Source: Flavobacterium salmonis (GTDB lineage Bacteria > Bacteroidota > Bacteroidia > Flavobacteriales > Flavobacteriaceae). Taken from it: a DNA stretch of 64,000 nt. Below, one piece after another: positions 61,588-64,000 of this stretch; positions within the stretch are counted from its first letter, which is position 1, and each line of letters starts with the position of its first letter. The translations under genes were made by a program, and so were the position numbers. Where the stretch lies: NCBI RefSeq assembly GCF_903819435.1, contig NZ_CAIJDP010000068.1, positions 418,828 through 482,827 on the forward strand. Reading direction: 5' to 3'. The notes beneath the pieces were generated by a model. That model did not search any database. It was not told where the DNA came from and saw only the letters and a program-made list of their open reading frames with translations.

Positions 61588-63204
61588 TTACTTTTCATCC
61601 AATACTTCCTGCATTACTTTAGCTTCTGTTCCATTTGGGAAAGTAACTTTTATTTTTTGAGCAATCGTTGGTGCAATTTCAGTAATAGCTTTTTTATCAT
61701 AAGATTCTCCTTTTTTAATATGCCATCCATAAAAAATTGCTGGTACGTGAGTATCATAAGTATAAGCTGTTCCGTGCGAAGTTCCAGTTGGTAAATATTC
61801 AATAACACCAGGTTTGCCCATTAAAACTATATCACCATCCTGTGTTGCATCATATCCTTTTGCAACAAAATTCAAATAGTAATCGTTTCCGGAATTAGCT
61901 AAAATTTCTTCTTCGGTGTATGCTTTTTTAACTTGTGGCAGCGAAATTAAAAAATCTTTAAATTCTTGTTTCACTTTCGCTAAGTCTAAACCTTTGTCTT
62001 TAATAATCTGTTTATTGAAAAAGATATTAAAATTAGAATAATTCAAAAGTAAATCTACTCCAAATGTTTTAACTGAGAAATCCTGTAAACTCTTTCTAAA
62101 ATCTTTTGATGGATAATTATCGACATTATATTTACGGTCTTTCAAATAAATAACATTTTCCGCTCCGGCATGATCAGCTGTTAAAAAAAGCAAATAATTA
62201 TTTTTACCAACTGTTTTATCCAGATAAGCTAAAAAATCAGCTATCGTTTGGTCTAATCGCAAATAAGTATCCTGAAGCTCCATAGAACGTGGCCCTAATA
62301 AATGTCCAACATAATCTGTAGACGAGAAACTCACTGTTAGAAAATCAGTAATATCGTCTTTTCCTAACTCTTCTTTTTCAATGGCTTTTTTAGCAAAATC
62401 AGCTAATAAATCATTTCCAAAAGGAGTAGATCTCAATATTCCTGCATCATTTTGTTCATACATCGCTTTAAGATCATATGGAAAAACAGGTGCTAAACTG
62501 CCGTATAATTTCCCTTCATAAGGATTATCATCAGGAAGGCTTTCATTATAGGTTGAAGCAGGTTTATACAAATCCCAACCCTTATTTATATATTTCAGAT
62601 AATTTTTCTCATTATTAAATTCGGATACCCATTCTGGTAATTTTTCTCCATAAAATGTACTGGAAATAAAAGAACCCGTTTTACTGTACCAAAAAGCCCA
62701 ATTAGCAAAGTGACCAGCTGGTAAAATGGCACCACGATCTTTAAGACTGATTCCAATAACTTTCCCCTGAAAATTTGTCGCCATTCTAACTTCATCAGTA
62801 ATAGTAGTGCTTTGCAGGTTTTTTGGAGACATTCCCCCTTCATCTGCAGTTCCGTCACCGACAGTTTTTACCGAAGCATCATCTGTACAGTACATTTGCT
62901 TTCCCAGAGTCCTGCTAAACCATTCATTCCCCACAATTCCATGCGTCGATGGTGTAGTTCCTGTATAAATAGAGGCGTGCCCCGGAGCTGTATAAGTAGG
63001 AACATAATCATAATGCATATTTTGAAAAGTATATCCATTATTCATCAATCTCTTAAATCCGTTTGCAGAAAAGTCATCCGAAAATCGATATAAATATTCC
63101 ATTTTCATCTGATCAACCACAATTCCTACAACCAGCTTAGGGCGTTGTTGAGCAACTAGGTTTGAAATAACAAATAGCACCAACAATACAAAACTTTTTT
63201 TCAT
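61588..63204 (-). CDS. PafA-type alkaline phosphatase family protein
   Basis: A 538-residue exported phosphatase, using the ATG at 63204 (a TTG two codons upstream would precede the signal). Signal peptide ends around NLVAQ. The alkaline phosphatase core has the metal and nucleophile region with VGIVVDQM, TAPGHASIYTGTTPSTHG (likely catalytic Thr) and the metal motif LTADHAGAEN, plus THVPAIFYGW near the end. This is the PafA-like branch common in Flavobacteria and thought to scavenge phosphate from monoesters, including in the presence of phosphate. Confidence 0.9.
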   Translation of the reverse strand: MKKSFVLLVLFVISNLVAQQRPKLVVGIVVDQMKMEYLYRFSDDFSANGFKRLMNNGYTFQNMHYDYVPTYTAPGHASIYTGTTPSTHGIVGNEWFSRTLGKQMYCTDDASVKTVGDGTADEGGMSPKNLQSTTITDEVRMATNFQGKVIGISLKDRGAILPAGHFANWAFWYSKTGSFISSTFYGEKLPEWVSEFNNEKNYLKYINKGWDLYKPASTYNESLPDDNPYEGKLYGSLAPVFPYDLKAMYEQNDAGILRSTPFGNDLLADFAKKAIEKEELGKDDITDFLTVSFSSTDYVGHLLGPRSMELQDTYLRLDQTIADFLAYLDKTVGKNNYLLFLTADHAGAENVIYLKDRKYNVDNYPSKDFRKSLQDFSVKTFGVDLLLNYSNFNIFFNKQIIKDKGLDLAKVKQEFKDFLISLPQVKKAYTEEEILANSGNDYYLNFVAKGYDATQDGDIVLMGKPGVIEYLPTGTSHGTAYTYDTHVPAIFYGWHIKKGESYDKKAITEIAPTIAQKIKVTFPNGTEAKVMQEVLDEK

Positions 63205-63226
63205 AGTCAACTTATAAATATTTAAG

Positions 63227-63234
63227 CAAAAATA
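63227..63234 (-). promoter_or_regulatory. -7 box TATTTTTG for the PafA-type gene
   Basis: TANNTTTG match on the minus strand, 22 nt upstream of the ATG at 63204; a weak TTG lies 25 nt further upstream. Confidence 0.5.
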
Positions 63235-63340
63235 CAGATTCGTATCTGGAAAGGCTAACCAACCATAAATTTAAAGTCAAAATTGATCAAAATTTAACAG
63301 AAAAGTATCAAATACTTTATAGCGTTTCCCTGTGAACCGG

Positions 63341-63440
63341 CCTGTCCGCTGTATCTTTTGCGGAAGAAAGTTTTGATTAAAAAGAAAAAGACAAATCCCG
63401 CAAAAGGATACGGCTTTCATCGCTCACGCAGGATCGGGTC
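63341..63440. repeat. Dispersed palindromic repeat, copy D
   Basis: CTGTCCGCTGTATCTTTTGCGG pairs with CCCGCAAAAGGATACGG across a 38-nt centre, then a CATCGCTCACGCAGGATCGGG segment. Its arms are the best preserved of the four copies. The rest of the 63211-63487 gap shows no gene. Confidence 0.65.
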
Positions 63441-63487
63441 AATCAGAAGTTCTTTCTATTTGAAGAAAACACTCCATTCCATTAAGC

Positions 63488-63525
63488 AAAAAAAACTCCA
63501 ATCAGCCATAGCCAATTGGAGTTTT
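63488..63525 (-). terminator. Terminator of the interrupted tRNA
   Basis: AAAACTCCAAT (63492-63502) and ATTGGAGTTTT (63515-63525) form an 11-bp stem; read on the minus strand a T run follows. It lies right after the tRNA 3' end. Confidence 0.75.
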
Positions 63526-63528
63526 CAG

Positions 63529-63550
63529 TACTCAGAGCGGGACTTGAACC
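63529..63550 (-). tRNA. 3' fragment of a tRNA, probably tRNA-Leu, cut by an IS
   Basis: On the minus strand the 22 bases read as the end of a tRNA: GG, then the T-loop TTCAAGT, the T-stem 3' side CCCGC, the acceptor 3' strand TCTGAGT and discriminator A. It matches the 3' end of many bacterial tRNA-Leu genes (…CCCGCTCCGGGTA type). The 5' T-stem strand is only two bases long before unrelated IS sequence begins at 63551; the rest of the tRNA is not in view. Confidence 0.6.
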
Positions 63551-64000
63551 ATAAGTGTTCGAAACCTCATTCCGGATTTAAAATTGTATTTACTTTGTTT
63601 GGATCTCCTCCACATTTTTCAACTATGTCTTTAATAATTAAAACTTCTAATTCTTGTGCAAACTTCAATTTTGCAATTTTATATCCTCTGAGTTCATTGA
63701 GTTTTTTATAAACCACTAATAAAATAGCCGTTATCAAAGTCATATACATTACTACTTTTACGCCATTGATATTTCTGCTTAACAAATGACTAAAATTTAG
63801 ATTCTGTTTTATGAATTTAAAAAACACTTCAATTTCCCATCGTTGTCTATAAATTTCTGCCACATCCTTTGCTGTTAAGGTTTTACTGTTGGTTAAAAAA
63901 TAAAAAACTTCGCCATCTTCCTTTTCTTTTGCAATGATTAAACGCAGGAATTTTTGAGTTTTTTTATTTCGTTTATCATATAATTTTACCTCTAAATCTT
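63551..64000 (-). mobile_element. IS4-family insertion sequence, left part missing
   Basis: The element begins directly at the tRNA break and runs beyond the window. It contains the 3' part of the transposase gene, leaving only 16 nt between the transposase stop and the tRNA. The terminal inverted repeat and the target-site duplication cannot be checked because the other end is outside the window. Confidence 0.75.
63567..64000 (-). CDS. IS4-family transposase, C-terminal part (open at the window edge)
   Basis: The frame is continuous from the window edge to the TGA at 63567 (about 143 codons), with KTLTAKDVAEIYRQRWEIEVFF followed by KFIKQNLNFSHLL. YRxRWxIExxFK is the IS4 signature containing the last catalytic acid of the DDE triad. 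The ORF seen from 63863 starts at an in-frame GTG and is not the true start. The C-terminus (INGVKVVMYM ... YKIAKLKFAQELEVL) matches IS4-type transposases. The gene seems intact in the visible part. Confidence 0.85.
   Translation of the reverse strand, partial: DLEVKLYDKRNKKTQKFLRLIIAKEKEDGEVFYFLTNSKTLTAKDVAEIYRQRWEIEVFFKFIKQNLNFSHLLSRNINGVKVVMYMTLITAILLVVYKKLNELRGYKIAKLKFAQELEVLIIKDIVEKCGGDPNKVNTILNPE

Noticed and set aside
63358..63711. Open frame of 117 codons across repeat copy D and the tRNA fragment
   Set aside because: It crosses a repeat, a terminator, a tRNA fragment and the IS boundary, so it cannot be a real gene.

Overview
The window looks like a chromosome segment of a Flavobacterium-type member of the Bacteroidota. 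It is AT-rich. Many start regions carry the Bacteroidota -7 box TANNTTTG, and several gene families are typical of the class: a DUF2279 protein, a long GAPDH with an N-terminal extension, heterodimeric methylmalonyl-CoA mutase, a PafA-type alkaline phosphatase and a flavobacterial DnaJ. It is mostly core genome, with few mobile parts. I used no database searches; names come from motifs, lengths and context.

Layout. 0-11 kb: 1-Cys peroxiredoxin, AEC transporter, Crp-type regulator with a DoxX-like protein, an Rrf2 regulator with an NAD(P)-binding protein, the MeaB chaperone GTPase, two related secreted proteins (one an in-frame shrunken copy), an LTA-synthase-like sulfatase, a degraded MATE-transporter remnant and a small outer-membrane barrel. 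11-14 kb: PPK2 flanked by two YD-like secreted proteins, and a beta-propeller protein. 14-21 kb: CPBP protease, then an apparent operon of ECF sigma factor, anti-sigma-like membrane protein, VWA/plug protein, SIMPL protein and a scramblase-like protein; then an SDR. 21-32 kb: MtaB, a minus-strand cluster (NtrC-like regulator without HTH, one-domain DEAD protein, hydrolase, DUF2007, Cof phosphatase), a Nat-type ABC exporter, and grpE-dnaJ. 32-42 kb: tRNA-Trp, HisS, MacB-like permease, PrmC, RibD, DnaA. 42-52 kb: LMW phosphatase, tetrapyrrole methylase, tandem TonB-domain protein, methionine aminotransferase, SDR, Udk, DivIC, then mutA and mutB with a toxin-antitoxin pair between them. 52-64 kb: a cell-wall operon (dapF, TPR, GNAT, mltG, DUF2279), HtrA protease, GAPDH, a divergent Lrp/alanine dehydrogenase pair, PafA, and at the right edge the 3' part of a tRNA (probably Leu) interrupted by an IS4-type transposase running off the window.

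How the genes work together. mutA, mutB and the distant meaB form the methylmalonyl-CoA/succinyl-CoA module. dapF, mltG and the transglycosylase-like protein serve peptidoglycan. grpE and dnaJ serve the DnaK cycle behind a clear promoter with a TGTCA-type inverted repeat. The most unusual block is the sigma/anti-sigma/VWA/SIMPL locus (14.9-19.4 kb), where three consecutive envelope proteins carry segments resembling the TonB-receptor plug without any beta-barrel. Intergenic space holds several families of flavobacterial palindromic repeats, including four diverged copies of one element.
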